From Nemertoderma westbladi (Eukaryota > Xenacoelomorpha > Nemertodermatida > Nemertodermatidae), in NCBI GenBank assembly GCA_032718475.1, contig JAUCBJ010005181.1:17657-81656 (forward strand): DNA of 64,000 nucleotides, read 5' to 3'. Below the pieces are notes generated by a model that saw nothing but the letters and a program-made list of their open reading frames with translations, did not search any database and was not told where the DNA came from. This document shows positions 22,533 to 33,819 of this stretch, one piece after another. Positions within the stretch are counted from its first letter, which is position 1; the number at the start of each line of letters is the position of its first letter. The position numbers and the translations under genes are program-made.

Positions 22533-22600
22533 TCTAGGGATCGAACCAGTGCCTCCTGATTGGAAACCCAGGAATGTCACCACTAGACCAAGCTGCTGCA
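22533..22600 (-). repeat. tRNA-like SINE head
   Basis: On the - strand the sequence shows an A-box-like TGGTCTAGTGGT and, about 40 nt on, a B-box GGTTCGATCCC, the internal RNA polymerase III promoter layout of tRNAs. The arms do not form a full cloverleaf acceptor stem by eye, and it sits directly beside the 63-bp array, so a tRNA-derived SINE or tRNA pseudogene is more likely than a working tRNA. Confidence 0.55.
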
Positions 22601-22926
22601 ATATAATAGTCAAATTAGGTATTTAGTAGGCCTATAAAATATTTTCAGATCGGCCTCACCTCGCAGCTATATTATACAGTATATAACATAGTTGTGTGGC
22701 AATTTTGGATAATGAGAAAGTAACAAGTGTCAACCCATTAACTGAAGTCCATTAATAAATTTATCGATACTGTAAGTAAAATATCACGATAACGTTTCGG
22801 CATCACGTAAAGAAAAAATAATGTGGTATCCATTAATTAATACACACTTTTGATATAGAATTTGGCATTTATTAGTATTAATTGCATTTGATATTTGCTT
22901 TCGCATAAATTTACTTCATTGTTTTC

Positions 22927-22934
22927 TATATAAG
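22927..22934 (+). promoter_or_regulatory. TATA box of astacin gene A
   Basis: TATATAAG about 109 bases before the start codon, leaving room for transcription to start near 22957 and a 5' UTR of about 80 nt. The same box with the same spacing is present in gene B. Confidence 0.65.
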
Positions 22935-23035
22935 AGGGTAAATTATCCAGTTGACACCATTGACATTTTTTGTTGCAAATTCGGGAAAATCTACAGTAAT
23001 AAATCTCGCTTTGTTAAAACTACCACAAAGACACC

Positions 23036-26000
23036 ATGAAGCTGTGCGCCTCGATTGTTTTAGCTTACCTGACTGTAGCTTATGCTGCTCGTAAGTATTT
23101 GTAATATCTCTCCTGATTGTAGCTCCTTTGCCCTCTTTAAGCTGCAAAGCTTTAGGGGTAATCCTATATGTTATGTTGGACAATACCTTTATACCGGTAC
23201 ATTGTTTGGTGTATTTGTTATTGTTTTTACATAATGTATAAATAAATCTATCTATCTATCTATATATCTCCTGTATCTGTCTTACTGCCCCTGCATGCTG
23301 TATGGCCTACTATAATAATGATAAAATATAAACATAAGTTCACTTTAAAGTGTATCCATTGCACACCCGCCCACTATATACAGTAGGTCTTATAGTATAA
23401 CGATATACCAAACGAGCCCGGTCATACGTACAGAGTACACAAGTTCTCAATTGCAGTTCTCTTTGTAAATTAATGTTAAATGGTTGAGTAGCGCAATTGT
23501 ATTTCAAAGAATTCTAGAATTCTACACCCATCGGGTAAAATATAACGATTTCGGCGAGGTTCTGCAGAAATTTGTTACATAAGATTAAATGATTTCATCA
23601 TTGTTTTTAGACCAGAATCAAAGGGTTTAACCAGCTGCCAACTCTGTTTTAGTGGGCATTGGACCACCGAAATTTTGGCCATTTCAGCGTATCTAGGACT
23701 GCCTATTGCTTTTAGATGGTGAACATGAATTGGTATAAGAAGTATGTCCCTGTCAAATTGGTACTGTATATAAGACGTATGTCCATGTCCAGTCGTTACA
23801 CTGTAGCACCACCCGTCACATGAACTCACTAATTTTCTAGAGGACCAACTGCAGAGACAACTGGAAGATACTGTGGGGCGTCATGCCGATCACTGTGGTA
23901 ACGACTTTGTGGCAGCGAACTGCGATGTTCAATGTCTGTTCGGCTGGAAGCACGATGACAACAACTGCCCAACATGCGCGTGTGTTACTGAGGGAGATGA
24001 GCCCTTGTACCAGGTAATAAACTCAGAGGTTATAGGCGATGGTGCCTTATTGTAAAAAGTTATTAGGTGGCATTTTATTCTATTAATAATTAATTAACAT
24101 ACATTTTTTAAACAGAAATAGAATTAAAAGCGACTAACTTTTTTTAAATAAGACGTATAAATGTATCTCGAGAAACTCAAATTATTAATTTAACATTATA
24201 GATTTTATTTACTAGACTTAATGGCTAATCATTACTAAATCATGGCTAAAGATATTTCTAGTAGGTCATGGGCTAATGTCGTTTTTTAATTCTTATACAG
24301 TATGTACAGTAGGGCATAGGTTACAATTCGCGTATCTCAAATAATTATTAATTGTACCTACACTATTATTCCTCAGGGAGACATCAAACTGTCACCGGAT
24401 GTAAAAGAAATACTCTCAGGGAGCGAAAGAGGAACTGTAAGCAACCTCAATTTGCGATGGACAGATTACCCCGATGGAAACGGAGTTAGTTTCACATAAT
24501 TAATATAATAGAATATAATATTAGTAGGGTTGTACATACTGTATGCCTATATTTCTCCAGTTAGTTGACGAGGATCTAACTCAAATGGGCAATCGATAAA
24601 TTTATTGATGACATGTTATAACTTCATATTCGCCTGCAGGGCTTATTCAACATACAGTATTTATGGATAAAACGTAAAGTGATCGGTGAACTTGTGTAAC
24701 GCGAGAGGTAACCCGAAGGGTCCTCTCTCTTGGCTGTTACCTATAAAGCAGGGGGGGATGCCGCCACTCTACACAGTATCTCCCAAGGGCGAACACTCGG
24801 TCAACATCCAACCATTTTTTTCTTTACTGAACAAGTAGAAGCCAGGTACCCAAACCGCTGGGTTGGCGAACCTGTTACGAAAATGTAACTGGCTCGGGAT
24901 CGAACCCGAAACCTCCCAGCTAGAAGCAAAGGGAGTAACTACTTTCCTGCTAGCTGGTGAGATTGTCGTGCGTTGTGGGGTTGAAACGTTCCGCGTACAA
25001 TTATAAATATTATTTAATAGCTTATCTCTACACTATCACTAAACTGTAAATTCCCTTAATTTATTACAGTACAGGCCACCAGAAAACGCAGATTTGTACA
25101 ATTGTGAACACATTTTATCAAATGTGTACCAGTGTAATATAATGTTGTTGAACGGGACAATTGAACATAATTGAATTGGCAACAATCAAAATTTTTTCGC
25201 CAAAGGATACAATTGAATACTTTTGAAACGCTTAGTAATCTGGAAACTCTCTGTAGTTTGCCGCGAACTGTCACTCACTGCAGCTGGAAATGCGATAAGG
25301 ATTTTGTTTACCTTTATAGTGTGCGGTTAATAGTGTCTAGTAGGCAGGCCTATAGTTAGTGATGTTAAGGCATCTTCTGGTGTTTCTCTGTGCCATCTCG
25401 GTGTCAGACTAATGGCGCGACATCTCCCTGCACTAAATTAATTATTCAATGGTCTAGGCTCCTCCATCCATATACCCATCCACTCCCATACACTCCATGA
25501 ACCTCCATGTGGTCTTGTATGTAGTTCTCTCTCTACCAATACAGCCCATGTCCGCAATGTTACGCCCTGGGGGGCTCTCTCATCTACCTGATATCAGACA
25601 TACAGGCGCACCTCACACAAAGCCTTTGTCGGTCCCAACAAGTTAGCCTCATGCTGTGCTCGCCATAACCTGCCAATCAGATGACTTGAACAAATGTGTT
25701 CACATGTGATCACATTGGATGAAATCTGCTTTTTCTGGTGGCCTGTACTGTAATTATGCCAACAACAATTAAGTATTAATATCCATAACTTCCCCCTAGA
25801 ACTACAACATCCCTTACATCGTATCAACTTCCAACGGTGACGTCCACTCTGTCGTTAATGCAGCTAAGGACTGGTTCGCCGCTAATACCTGCGTCAGATT
25901 GGTACCCCGAACTAACCATCAGAATTACGTTCAAGTGATCCTATACAACGGATGCTGGTCTCAGGTACTTCAATAGTTACTAAGTTATTGCATATTTATT

Positions 26001-27443
26001 ATTGGATTTAAATGTAAATTGATTAGGCTACTCTTTGTGCTCATCTTCCTCAAAGAAAAAATGTAATACATCAATCATAAATAGCTTAAGAGCCTGGCAC
26101 CTGACCTGTAAGTAAAAACAATCACTCAATACGGTATAGCCACTGTTAATGTCAAGGCCATGCATCTTGCCGACACGCCCCTAACTTCTGCTAGCTCTAT
26201 TAAACCCTCCATCTCTCACGATCTCGAGGTTGTTACGAAAAACAGAAAGTAAGCAGACACTTATATAGTCGGGAGACGACAATACATTTTCGTGTTCTAA
26301 AAATAGACCACCATAATATAAGCAACAACTACACTGTAGTAGTTGTAGTAGGCATATAACTGTATATCGAATCCTGGCATGCCATTTGATTGATTGATTG
26401 ATTGGTTTTTTTTTTACGCCATAAATATGGAGTACTCCAGATACAAATTACATAACAAAAAAATACATATTAATACTTACATAATTGGACAGACAGTAAT
26501 ATCCATACATGTCTTTAAAATCGTAAAAGTTAATGGCATCTACTTTATTATTTTAGAATTATTTTAATGAGAAATCATTAAAATTATTGCACCAAGAACA
26601 AAAAAGTGCATATATAGTTTATGCAAGGACTTTCTCAGTTTCTTTCCAGCTTTACAATTGATAAGCTAAACTTAAAAAATTAAAAATAGAAAAACAGATA
26701 AGCTTAATTATAATCAATGAATTTGGTTATTTTCTTCGCATTTATTGTGCAAAAATATACCAGCAGCGTGTTTCTTGGAACCGCATTGACAGCTTCTCTC
26801 TCAATTAAAATAGGTGGGTCGCGTTGGGGGAGTGCAACAGCTCTCGCTAGGTTACGGTTGCCATCTATCCGGCACCGCAATCCATGAGTTCCTTCACGCT
26901 GCCGGCGTCTTCCACGAACAAAGCCGACCCGACCGTGACAACTATATCCGAATTCTCTGGAACAATATCTCCGAATCGATGAAGTTAGTTCAAATACAGT
27001 AGTGAGGGGAGGGGGGGGGGGGGGGGGGCATGGGGGCAATCAAAATTCACCCCCTTTCTCTGGGGATATTGACGCAAATACAGTAACAACAGCTGATTAC
27101 CAGAAAAATGTAGGCCTACAGTTTAACCTGTACAATTGGCTCCCGTTTATTGTTTTGGTTATAAATAACGTTTGTTTGCAAGTTATTTTAATTTTAAAAT
27201 TAAAATCATTATTATTACAGTACAGAACGTATAGCTTTGGATATTTTCAGATACAATTTCAACAAACAAGCTATTGACTCCTTGGGAAGTCCTTATGAAA
27301 CAAAATCCATTATGCACTACTACAGCGGGGCTTTCGCTACCAGTGGAAACAGCATGGTAACCATTGATGGCGGGTACATTCCTTGGAACTACAACCCAAC
27401 AGCTGAAGACGGCAGGCAGATGAAGAAATTCTACGGATGTTAA
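23036..27443 (+). CDS. Astacin-family metalloprotease with N-terminal antistasin-like module, copy A
   Basis: Six exons: 23036-23090, 23841-24013, 24377-24484, 25800-25964, 26814-26983 and 27251-27443. Together they encode 287 aa, and all junctions are GT/AG and in phase. Residues 1-18 are a signal peptide. Residues 37-66 carry six cysteines spaced as in antistasin modules (C37, C46, C50, C61, C64, C66). YQGD at 75-78 resembles the FxGD aspartate-switch of astacin propeptides. The catalytic domain has HEFLHAAGVFHEQSRPDRD, with zinc ligands H191, H195 and H201 and base E192, the Met-turn SIMHY (243-247), and four cysteines (143, 164, 183, 287) fitting the two astacin disulfides. There is no C-terminal EGF or CUB domain. 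It is likely a secreted, zymogen-activated zinc endopeptidase. The substrate is unknown. Intron 5 opens with an 18-G run. Confidence 0.9.
23136..23270. repeat. Insertion in copy A ending in (TCTA)n
   Basis: About 135 bp in intron 1 of gene A are absent from gene B, where the flanking bases are contiguous. The insert ends in tctatctatctatctatata. A short retroposon tail plus microsatellite is possible. No terminal repeats or clear target duplication were seen, so a deletion in copy B is the alternative. Confidence 0.6.
24891..24962 (-). repeat. SINE-like sequence with tRNA B-box in astacin intron 3 (copy A)
   Basis: On the - strand it contains GGGTTCGATCCCGAGCC, a canonical B-box in a T-arm-like hairpin. 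The A-box is not convincing. The same sequence is at about 47313-47385 in copy B, so it predates the duplication. Downstream (lower coordinates) the shared stretch ending near 24700 may be the SINE body. Confidence 0.45.
25067..25750. mobile_element. 684-bp MITE with TA target duplication, present only in copy A
   Basis: Both ends are CAGTACAGGCCACCAGAAAA in inverted orientation, with weaker similarity continuing inward (gcagattt, gaacacattt). TA stands on each side (25065-25066 and 25751-25752), while the paralogous site in copy B reads tttattaattatgcc with a single TA. The empty site therefore proves a clean insertion with a TA duplication, the Tc1/mariner signature. No transposase is encoded. 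Confidence 0.93.
27011..27028. repeat. Poly-G run in astacin intron 5 (copy A)
   Basis: Eighteen guanines a few bases after the exon 5 donor. The paralogous run in copy B has twenty (48758-48777). Confidence 0.9.
27144..27170 (-). repeat. Fragment of the 76-bp family in astacin intron 5
   Basis: The word gtttattgttttggttata, the inverse of the ctaaccaaaacaataaac end of the 76-bp satellite. The same fragment is at 48892-48919 in copy B. Confidence 0.6.
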
Positions 27444-27575
27444 TTCTGAGCTGAAACAGTAAAGGTGTTGGGAATATAAACTGAATGATTATCATGTGTG
27501 ATTTGGGTTTACATTTTTGTGAAATTATTATTTTTGTGGTAAATATTGTTGTTTACAATAGTAATGATTTATTCA

Positions 27576-27581
27576 AATAAA
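27576..27581 (+). terminator. Polyadenylation signal of astacin gene A
   Basis: AATAAA about 135 bases after the TAA stop. The same hexamer is kept at 49329-49334 in copy B. Confidence 0.6.
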
Positions 27582-27785
27582 ACTCTTACTATACTGTATA
27601 ATAATTACAAATATTTCCCGTATGAATTTTATTTCTGAAAGTTTGGTTATTTACGAATAAAGGTACAGACAGTATCTACTTTCTAACAAAACAATAAACT
27701 AAAATTTTGGAACTCAGCTTACAGTATGTTTTTACTTTTACTAATTGTTGACAACCATTGTTAAAACAAATTAATGTTAATTATC

Positions 27786-27831
27786 AATTAAGGGAAAGGA
27801 TCGGGTTACAGGTTATTCTAACCAAAACAAT
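27786..27831 (+). repeat. Solo copy of the 76-bp family
   Basis: aattaagggaaaggatcggg, a short spacer, then ctaaccaaaacaataag. The gap between the two conserved words is shorter than in the array. Confidence 0.65.
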
Positions 27832-28702
27832 AAGCAAGAGTCGCGAACTCAGGATACATTTTCATACTTCCCATTGTTAGAAGTGGTTGTCGGCGTAGCG
27901 TTTACACACAAAATTAAATGAATAATTATATAACGGTAATAATAAATTACCCCAAAATTGTTGTAAACAATACCAATAAAAAAACCAATACATATATCCC
28001 GCGGGGTTGATAAGCACATAATTGTGTTTCTTATTTAACTTTAGTAGTTATATCTAGGTAAGAGGTTGAACTAAGAAGTAAATTGATATTAATTGGCATT
28101 TATTACAATAAATTATTACAAAACAAATACAGTACAGTACTAAATTTATTACTATATATTAATTTATTTCATTAGTGGCCGAGGATAATAATTCATTCGT
28201 AAAGTTGTCCCAGCAATAAAATTCGTAGGCGCGGTCAATAATTTGTACGTGTAGTCGTCGCAGCGGTTAAACTCATTTTCACGGAGGATAATTCGTACGC
28301 GGCGTCGACGCAGCGGTTAAACTCATTGTCACGGAGTATAATTCATATTCATTAAATATTCATTAAACTCCTTGCCATGCTCGATAATTCGTATGCAGAG
28401 TCGATGCACCAGTTAAACTCATCCTCACAGCTATGAAACATCATCAGTGAGTTAGGGCATCATCCAGAGAATATTCATAGCCTTCAAACTTCACCCCAAA
28501 GTGAAGCAAACTCGAGTTATCGTCATTAAAATAATTAGCCAATCAAGTGCCATATCTAAAGCGTCCCCTTACACTTACATGCCTTAAGAACGGACAACAG
28601 GTAGGTACCGCGGCGCTGTACTGCTGTACCGGCCGTGGTTGTTCTCGGCAAGCACTGAAGCAGTGCATACTGGCATACAGCTCGGACTGACGGTACCATA
28701 GG
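27832..28702. other. Intergenic stretch without recognisable gene
   Basis: AT-rich sequence, with a loose direct repeat around 28220-28430 in which gtcg.cgcagcggttaaactcat recurs about every 60 bases (28250, 28310 and, degraded, 28400). No coding homology is seen. Confidence 0.55.
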
Positions 28703-29619
28703 GGTCCTACTAAATACCCAACTTTACCCAACTCCACCCAACTTTACCCAACTTTACCCAATTTTACCCAACTTTTTACCCAACTTTACCCAACTTTACC
28801 ACACTTTACCCAATACCACCCAACTTCACCCAATCAATTACCCAATCCACTTTACCCAACTTTACCCAATACCACCCAACTTTCAGACTTTACCCAATCA
28901 TTTCAATCCATCAATCCATCATCAGGCCTAATCAATTAGTTCAGTAGTTAGGCCTATCTACCATATCCAATCTGCCAATGGCTGATTGGAGTGGAGGCAA
29001 GGCTGCAGAGGGAAACTTGATGCATATCTCAACCTGAATGTTAAATTCTCAATTTAGGGAAAGGAACAGGTTATAGTGGCACGTTATTCTAACCAAAACA
29101 ATAAACTAAAGTCTATTCTATAGAACATCACTACCCCGAAATGCACCCTCATACAGCCATATTGATCATTTTATTGATGTCTGCATGTGTTATGTTATGA
29201 TTATAAGTACTGGCTGACTGGAGTATGACTACTGGACTATACAGCTATAAACATGAAGCCATAGCTGCATAGGCCTACACTGATACAAACCATTCCTACT
29301 ATGACCTACTGTATTACAGCTGTACAGTCTGACAGTCTGACAGTACTGCAGTATTAAACTGCCAGACAGACTGCTGGAATGCTACTGTCAGACAGTAGGC
29401 CTACTGGTCCGGTACTGTAGTAAGTAAGTAAGCCTTCTGCTGTACTGTATTGCATCACTGGTCGGCAGATAGGTAGTTGGGTATTCGATTGGGTAAAGTT
29501 GGGTGGTATTGGGTAAAGTGGGGTAAAGTTGGGTAAAGTTGGGTAAAAAGTGGGGTAAAGTTGGGTAAGTTTGGGTAAAGTTGGGTAGATTTGGGTAAAG
29601 TTGGGTAATTAGTAGGACC
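28703..29619. mobile_element. Foldback-like element with repeat-filled inverted ends
   Basis: GGTCCTACTAAATACCCAA at 28703-28721 recurs inverted at 29601-29619 with one mismatch. Inside each end is a run of acccaacttt repeats: about 180 bp on the left (28711-28893), and the reverse complement gggtaaagtt for about 135 bp on the right (29474-29608). GGTACC and CCATAG words also flank both ends. Inverted ends made of short tandem repeats are typical of foldback elements. The interior has no transposase and includes a solo 76-bp-family copy. Open frames read through the right arm (LPNFTQLYPT-type) are repeat artefacts. Confidence 0.6.
29051..29106 (+). repeat. Solo copy of the 76-bp family inside the foldback-like element
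   Basis: aatttagggaaaggaacagg, then ttatagtggcacgttatt, then ctaaccaaaacaataaac. The two conserved words are in the usual order and spacing. Confidence 0.7.
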
Positions 29620-29805
29620 GGTACCATAGTGCATAGTGCACGTTCCTGGCAGGAGTGCTGGATACTTAATTTCATACTCAACCGGGGCGTTCGCCATCCG
29701 GGTATTAAGGCGGATTAGTCCGTCCTCTCTCCCATCATAGGTCTCAACTGGTAGACCGGGCTATCTGGTTTCAAGGTCTTGCCTGCACTGAGCTGTTCCC
29801 ATTCG

Positions 29806-31863
29806 TCAGGGAAACTTTCCTTTTGTACGTATCTCACAATACATTTTTCGGCAATAATGAGTTCCTGTACGCTCTGCTGTCTGCAGGTATGTATAGGTAT
29901 CAGTGGTTTCTTCCTTAACCCCGCAGAGCATCCACCCCATTATGGTGCGCTCTGCGTGGAAACCATCGTCCGGCTTCACGGAACGTGCAATGTCCCCAGT
30001 AGGTATATGTAACTCCAGTGTATCGAGTCTTATAAGTAGTGTTATTCTGTAGATGTCTAATGGTGGGCATCTTAGGTCTACATCCTTCCGATCCAGTTGT
30101 ATAAGGGGTGCATATTCGGAGGATTGTCGGAATCGCACTCTAAGATCGGTGTGTACCAGGGCGTTTTTAATGGTCAGTTTCACCCTTTCATAACCTGCCA
30201 TGACCCCTTCCACGCTGAGTTGCACCTCGTCGGATTCCACTTCTTTGTGGTCCGTAATAGTTTGTATGGGCCATTTACAAGGCTCATATTCTAGGCCCAG
30301 CTGTTCCAGAAAGTCCCTGTCAATTATGGTCCCATCTGACCCATTATCCAAGAATGCAAGTGTGGTCAGGGATTTCCCAACGCCTTGGATTCTCACCGGT
30401 ATCACTTTGGCGAAAACCATATACCGCCGATTGATCAGGTTGACAGTAGCCGATATACTGGTCACAGGTGCTACGTCAGCGGTAGCCTTGAACGGGTTTG
30501 TTTCTTTCCGCTGGATCATCCGAGAGCCCTTTGAGATATGGTTAGTCTCCCCTTTCCGCTTAGATTCAATACGGAATGGTAATGTAGTAAAGTCGAAGTT
30601 TGCAGGAATGTGGAGGAGCATGTGGTGTTGTAAGTCATTACAAACCGCACAACAGGACCTCTGTTCGCACTCCCTTACGTAGTGACCTGTTCCAAGACAC
30701 CGGAAGCATCCTCGGTGTTTCATTATCGCTTCAAAGCGAGAGACTAGTTCTGCAAACTGGAACTTCCTGCAGAATTCAACCTTGTGCTTATCCCCGCAGA
30801 AGAGACACATAAGGGAGGCCGTTGTTCCTTCCCTCTCGGGCGCCCAATTTGCCAGATAGCATGCCCATTCTTCTGCTGATGTCGGTTCCTCGTAATCCTT
30901 GTCATCCGAATCCATACTCACAGGGGGAGGGTGGAATCTTGGTTTTGAAGCGGGTGCCCTGCTCCGGTAAGTGCTCTCCATCCCATCCATTTTGGAGAGA
31001 CTTTGTTTAGAAAACATTGAGTAATTCATGGCCTCTGATATATCGTCTAGGAATGCTGACATTTCGAGAAAGGTAGGATCACGATCCGGGTGTCTTCACC
31101 AGAGATCCACACATTTGTATGCCCATTTACTCTGTAGCCATCCGGGAAATTTCCGGGCGATTTGTCGAAGATTTAAGATATTATTCACCTGTTCTTCCTT
31201 ATTCAATGGTTTTAGAGTATAATAAGCATCTTTCATTGAGTCTGAAAACTCTTGAATATTCTGTGGATCCCCCAGAGATCCAGCATCTTGTATCAGTCTT
31301 TCAAGCGTCTTATTAATTATGGTTCCGACGTTACCATATCTTTTATCGAGCGTTTTCCACGCATCGTGGTACGCCTCGTGGGATCCTCCTTCAAAACATC
31401 TCACGATGTGGCGTGGTTTGTCACCAAGATACTGGGACAAATATACCAGCTTTTGCGCGTCGGTAATGTCCGTCGATCCGATTTGAGCAAAAAACCGTTT
31501 TTTAAACCCAAGGTAGTCGATGGGGTCGCCCTCAAAGGTACGTATTTCCTTCTTAGGCATAGGCAGACGGTTCTCCAGGGCTCGTATGATGCCAACATTG
31601 TCTGAACCGGAATGACTAGGAGGCTCGTAATTACAAACGCTCTCTCCCACATTTGATGGATTGACAAGAGGAGGAGTTTTAATAACGACGCGGTTACGGA
31701 GCTTCGGAGTAGACGTAAATGGGTTAGTGGATCGAGGGGTGGTGTCACGTTCCGAGTCCTTTTCAGGCTCGTACTTTGAACACTCGGTGCTGTAGGATTG
31801 GAAGTGAAATGAGGTTCCGAAATGAAACGTAGTAGTTTTCACAACGACAACAATAACCAGCAC
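29806..31863 (-). pseudogene. BEL/Pao retrotransposon, gag-protease fragment
   Basis: Two long open frames on the - strand, 31863-31096 and 31062-29806, lie in the same reading frame and are separated by a single UGA at 31096-31098. The first encodes the gag DUF1759 region (TFEGDPIDYLGFKKRF..., TLDKRYGN). The second has a CCHC-type knuckle (CFRCLGTGHYVREC), a second Cys/His cluster (CAVCNDLQHHMLLH) and a retropepsin-like loop written LDNGSDGTIID where DSG or DTG is usual. The coding stops at 29806, before the reverse transcriptase, so this is a truncated copy. No long terminal repeats were found. Confidence 0.85.
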
Positions 31864-33423
31864 GAGTCACTCCACTTTCTGTCCCAAGGGCTTAGATTTA
31901 CTTCAGGTTCTTACTGCAGAGGTAGGGCTACTTTCACAACTGCGACTAGCTACTGTAAACACACTTTAGTAGCAACATTCACCTATAAACGCACAAATTT
32001 CACACAATTGTCACAAATTGTACACATTCGGGCCATTTGTCCATTAGTCAAGTGCCTTCCAGAATGCCACGTTATTATTATGTATCCTTGGATACTAGCA
32101 GTGCGCTATTTATTCCGTATGCTATTCAATGGGGCAAGCTTTCTATTGTTCTTTTAACTCACTTCTAATTCTAGCGTGGTTGTTGCTATGGTGACATTAT
32201 GGGAAGCTAGCAGTAGAATTAGGGTAATTCTCATGCATACAGATCTGGGATGCTATTTAATAGTAATTCTTTAATTGTCAATATTCCCCCTTATACATGA
32301 TTTTATGAATTTTATCGGCTATTGACTATATATTGGAGATTCTCGCACACTAATATACTTAATAGGGTGAATCTCCGCTCCCATGATCTATTAATTAATA
32401 GAATTTTGGGAATGTTATAAATTGCATAAAATGACAATTTATCAAATTCATGAAAGAATATGAATTTAAAATTATTCCCGTAAATTTTATTATTTAATAT
32501 TAAAATAGACACAATTTTATTCCAGAACATGTCTGGGGACTGAGATCCTTGAATCTAGGAAATTTGTCCTTTTAAGAGTATCGGTAAGTGCTACGATATC
32601 TTAATCAACTAGAATTTTAAAGGATCTAAATTTTAACAGATTTTGATTTATAAATTTTCTTGGTTTACAAACTCCTTAGAGTTTATTTGTATGCATTTAC
32701 TCTATTATAACATTTGTTTTAATAGATTTTTTTTATAAATATTAACTATGTAATATTTAAGATGGGCACCGATTTATTCCAGAACTTGTCTGGGGACGTT
32801 AACCACTGATTCTAGAATTTTGTCTTTCAAGTATATCGGTGGGTGCCACGATATCTTAATCGACTAGAATTACAGATGGTCAAAGGGTTTAACAGATTTA
32901 TTTGCGTTGTACGCTACTGTTAAGGGACATCACACTACTATATGTATTATTTAATATACGGTATGAGAGCAATATTGCAAGAAGCAATGTCAGTGAGAAG
33001 AGGCAAGTCGTTTCCAAGGTCTACCCAGAGCTTGGTTTAGCCAAGACACGAGGATCTGAACTTTGCATTCCTAATACTCTACTTACCAATAATACTTGAG
33101 TATAGTAGGAGCTTTATTGTACTTTAATAAGTACGGATATTTCATCTTACTGTAGTCACGCATTTATAATATGATACGGACAGTAAGGAAAGAGAAAAAA
33201 GAATTATTTCTCGCCGTTGCACTAAATATATAATATAAGTAATTAAGTAATAAACACGAGTATATATTGCACTAATTCTACTAAATAATCACTAAAATAA
33301 CATTCTACTAAATAAAATTAAAGAAAATGATTATTATAAAATTACATAATAATACATACTTAAATATAAAAATAATAAAAACGAATATAAAATAATATAG
33401 TCACACACCCACTCCAGACACTG
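31864..33423. other. Non-coding stretch between two Pao fragments
   Basis: AT-rich with no recognisable coding sequence. It includes two copies of a roughly 120-bp repeat (32519-32640 and 32774-32899). It may contain untranslated or terminal parts of either retroelement, but I could not match any part to a second copy in the window as a long terminal repeat pair. Confidence 0.5.
32519..32899 (+). repeat. Two copies of a roughly 120-bp repeat, 255 bp apart
   Basis: Both copies begin ttccagaac.tgtctgggga, continue with a tctag.a.tttgtc block, and end with cacgatatcttaatc or tacgatatcttaatc followed by ..actagaatt. They are diverged (roughly 75-80% by eye). Function unknown. Confidence 0.7.
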
Positions 33424-33669
33424 TTACGTTGGGGAGTCCCTAAATGTTTGTTGGATTAGGGAGGTGGTCGTGGGAAGAGTATCTTGCCTTCCATAGTTTC
33501 CGGACAGTTCTCTGTCTCTTTCCAGTAAACATAAACGACCAACTGGGCGATTGAGCTGCTGTGTCTCGAAGACAATTCCCGGTTTCTTAAAGTTACGTCG
33601 CATGACGACGAGTTCTACCGATCGCACCAAACCATCATCCGAGATATGAGTCTCGATGATACGACCTAT
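33424..33669 (-). pseudogene. Integrase C-terminal tail (DUF5641-like) of the Pao element
   Basis: On the - strand the frame reads WQIGRIIETHISDDGLVRSV followed by LNRPVGRLCLLE, matching the DUF5641 pattern (W..G.V......DG.VR.V...RPV..L.LLE) that ends BEL/Pao polyproteins. It is in the same frame as the pol ORF but separated from it by a stop and about 150 bp of scrambled sequence. The missing piece is the whole integrase catalytic core, so an internal deletion of more than 1 kb is inferred. Confidence 0.75.
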
Positions 33670-33819
33670 CTGCCACCGCTCTAGGTGAGAGTCCCTGCGA
33701 GACGTCTGGTGTTCCAGATTTCCAGTCTCTCTCTCTGATTTCCACGACAGGCTTATTTGTGGTGGGGGAGTTTAGATCCACAGCGTCGTCCCCGGAAATG
33801 TGTAGTACAGACAGATCTA

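Larger units (their letters stand above)
22685..27745 (+). repeat. Segmental duplication, copy A (astacin gene)
   Basis: This 5.06-kb segment matches 45203-49500 nearly base for base through exons, introns, promoter and 3' flank, in the same orientation, 22.5 kb away. The homology starts at aacatagttgtgtgg and stops at cttttactaat. Copy A is longer mainly because of a 684-bp MITE (25067-25750) and a roughly 135-bp insertion (23136-23270). Confidence 0.95.

Noticed and set aside
22533-22600. Functional tRNA gene
   Set aside because: A- and B-boxes are present, but I could not pair a 7-bp acceptor stem or a standard anticodon arm, so a SINE head is more likely.
27002-27277. 91-codon + strand frame in astacin intron 5
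   Set aside because: It starts in the poly-G tract, spans the intron to exon 6 in another frame and has no homology.
29388-29697. Open frames encoding LPNFTQLYPT-type repeats
   Set aside because: They come from the gggtaaagtt tandem arm of the foldback-like element.
33100-33423. Left long terminal repeat of the Pao element
   Set aside because: The position is right, but I found no matching sequence upstream of the gag start (40.05-42.9 kb), so I could not support an LTR pair.
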